From positions 11,302 through 17,014 of the forward strand of contig DBCX01000011.1 in NCBI GenBank assembly GCA_002293275.1: a stretch of DNA of 5,713 nucleotides, read 5' to 3'. The first letter of the stretch is position 1. The number at the start of each line of letters is the position of its first letter. The DNA is from Cyanobacteria bacterium UBA947 (GTDB taxonomy: Bacteria > Cyanobacteriota > Vampirovibrionia > Gastranaerophilales > Gastranaerophilaceae). The position numbers and the translations under genes are program-made. Of the stretch, positions 4,754-5,713 are shown piece after piece. The notes beneath the pieces were generated by a model that was given only the letters and a program-made list of their open reading frames with translations, did no database searches and was not told where the DNA came from.

Positions 4754-5713
4754 CTAAATTATACTATAAATATATTCAGGCTGCGCATTTAATTTTTCTT
4801 CAATCTGTTTGAAGGTCAAAAGCCCTTCTGTTGCGCCGAATTTTGAGACGGCGGCCGCGGAGTTGACCGAGCCATACATCAGCGCTTTGCCGACATCTTT
4901 GAATTTGCCCAGCGCCGCGCAAAACGTTGATGCAAAGGCGTCGCCCGCGCCGAGCGTTGAAACAATCGGCCCGTTAAAAATAGGGCATTTGTAAAACTTA
5001 CCGCCGTCAAACGCGTACGCACCGCGGCCGCCGTCGGTGATGACGATTACCTGCGGGTTGTTTTGGTGCAGCTTTTGCGCCATTAATTTTATATCCGGAT
5101 GGATTGGTTCAGCCGAATACTTTACCTCGCGCGTGTCCTGGCGGATTTCAATGCCGGTTGCAAGAGATGCTTCTTCCTTGTTCATCACAACGACCTCGGC
5201 GGTAGAAAGCACGCGCCGCAACCGCTCAAAGCCCTGCTTAATGCTTGTTGTACCCACATTAATGCAGGTTTGTACGCCGTTACTTTCTGCAAAATCCATA
5301 AGCTCGTCAAAAATCAGGCTGCTGTCGCCGTTCAACGGCGCGATGTAGAGGAATTTCGCTGATTTTATTGCGTCAAAATTTATATCTTTTTTTCGGATGT
5401 GCGCGTTTGCGCCGCGGTGCGCGAGCACCGTTCTGTCCCCTTCAAAACTTGTCAAGATTATTGAGAACCCTGTGCTGCCTTGCGGGTCACGAATCACATT
5501 GGTCAAATCAACGGATTTATCTTCAAGATACCTAAAAACCCCGTCAGAATAGACATCCTCGCCGACCTTAAAAATCGCAGCGGTTTTAAACCCAAGGTTT
5601 GCAAAGTTTATTGCGGTGTTCACGCCGCCGCCGCCAACGTTTGAGTCAAAGCGGTCAACTTCCAGTTTTGCGCCGTAGGGATAGCTCATAAACTCGGATT
5701 TTTTATTTTGTGT
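4754..5713 (-). CDS. PfkB-family carbohydrate kinase, N-terminus outside window
   Basis: ATP-dependent sugar or nucleoside kinase of the ribokinase/PfkB fold. Counting from the ATG at 5689, VGGGGVNTAINFANLGF (18-34) is the first PfkB signature, AAIFKVGEDVYSDG (37-50) follows, and STLGAGDAFASTFCAAL (244-260) is the second, with the catalytic base D250. The frame stays open for 8 more codons to the right edge (reading TQNKKSEF), and the family's first strand and substrate-binding Asp (the xxGxxxxD region) are missing from the visible part. The true start is therefore very probably upstream of 5713, about 30-40 residues further. The residues SYPYGAKLEVD at the visible start look like the usual segment just before the glycine motif. 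The substrate cannot be told: adenosine, fructose and ribose kinases all remain possible. The stop lies 2 bases before the NfnA-like gene. Confidence 0.93.
   Translation of the reverse strand, partial: TQNKKSEFMSYPYGAKLEVDRFDSNVGGGGVNTAINFANLGFKTAAIFKVGEDVYSDGVFRYLEDKSVDLTNVIRDPQGSTGFSIILTSFEGDRTVLAHRGANAHIRKKDINFDAIKSAKFLYIAPLNGDSSLIFDELMDFAESNGVQTCINVGTTSIKQGFERLRRVLSTAEVVVMNKEEASLATGIEIRQDTREVKYSAEPIHPDIKLMAQKLHQNNPQVIVITDGGRGAYAFDGGKFYKCPIFNGPIVSTLGAGDAFASTFCAALGKFKDVGKALMYGSVNSAAAVSKFGATEGLLTFKQIEEKLNAQPEYIYSII
4758..4763 (-). promoter_or_regulatory. TATAAT -10-like hexamer 6 bases before the NfnA-like start
   Basis: Consensus TATAAT occupies the last codons of the kinase gene on the minus strand, and exactly 6 bases separate it from the ATG at 4751. 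Transcription from it would start at or next to the A of that ATG, giving a leaderless mRNA for the redox operon. No good -35 is seen 16-19 bases upstream, and the local sequence is AT-rich. The same spacing occurs before dnaE. Confidence 0.4.

Overview
The window is a compact run of bacterial genes, all on the minus strand, so transcription runs from high to low coordinates. In that order it holds: a PfkB-family carbohydrate kinase (cut by the right edge), an NfnA/SudB-type FAD/[2Fe-2S] ferredoxin-NADP reductase subunit, a previously easy-to-miss 56-residue four-cysteine protein, etfB, etfA, a 129-residue protein of unknown function, a 28-codon ORF that resembles the C-terminal end of that protein, and the first 479 codons of dnaE (cut by the left edge). 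No RNA genes, insertion sequences, CRISPR arrays or long repeats were seen, and no stretch over 300 bases lacks a gene.

The biological core is a redox cassette at 2008-4751. An NfnA-like NAD(P)H/FAD/iron-sulfur subunit is followed, 62 bases later, by the small cysteine protein, whose stop codon overlaps the etfB start (ATGA); etfB then overlaps etfA by 8 bases. EtfB carries the DGDTAQ-x-GP signature typical of clostridial, bifurcation-competent ETFs. NfnB, the usual partner of NfnA, and any acyl-CoA dehydrogenase or glycolate-oxidase-like partner of the ETF are absent from the window. The arrangement suggests, but does not prove, that the NfnA-like subunit and the ETF serve one electron-transfer pathway, with the small cysteine protein as a candidate accessory part.

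Starts fall into two classes. The small cysteine gene, etfA and the 129-residue gene have good Shine-Dalgarno sequences. The NfnA-like gene and dnaE have none; each instead has a -10-like hexamer (TATAAT, TAAAAT) exactly 6 bases before its ATG, the geometry expected for leaderless mRNAs. etfB has neither and probably depends on translational coupling.

The organism looks like an anaerobic fermentative bacterium with mid-range GC (by eye, close to half) in the large genes and a visibly more AT-rich patch at about 1440-1990. The ETF and Nfn types point to anaerobes. The 'VSFKG' start of the 129-residue protein reminds me of short proteins in uncultured gut Gastranaerophilales (Vampirovibrionia/Melainabacteria); this is recollection, not a search result, and the phylum should be treated as unknown.
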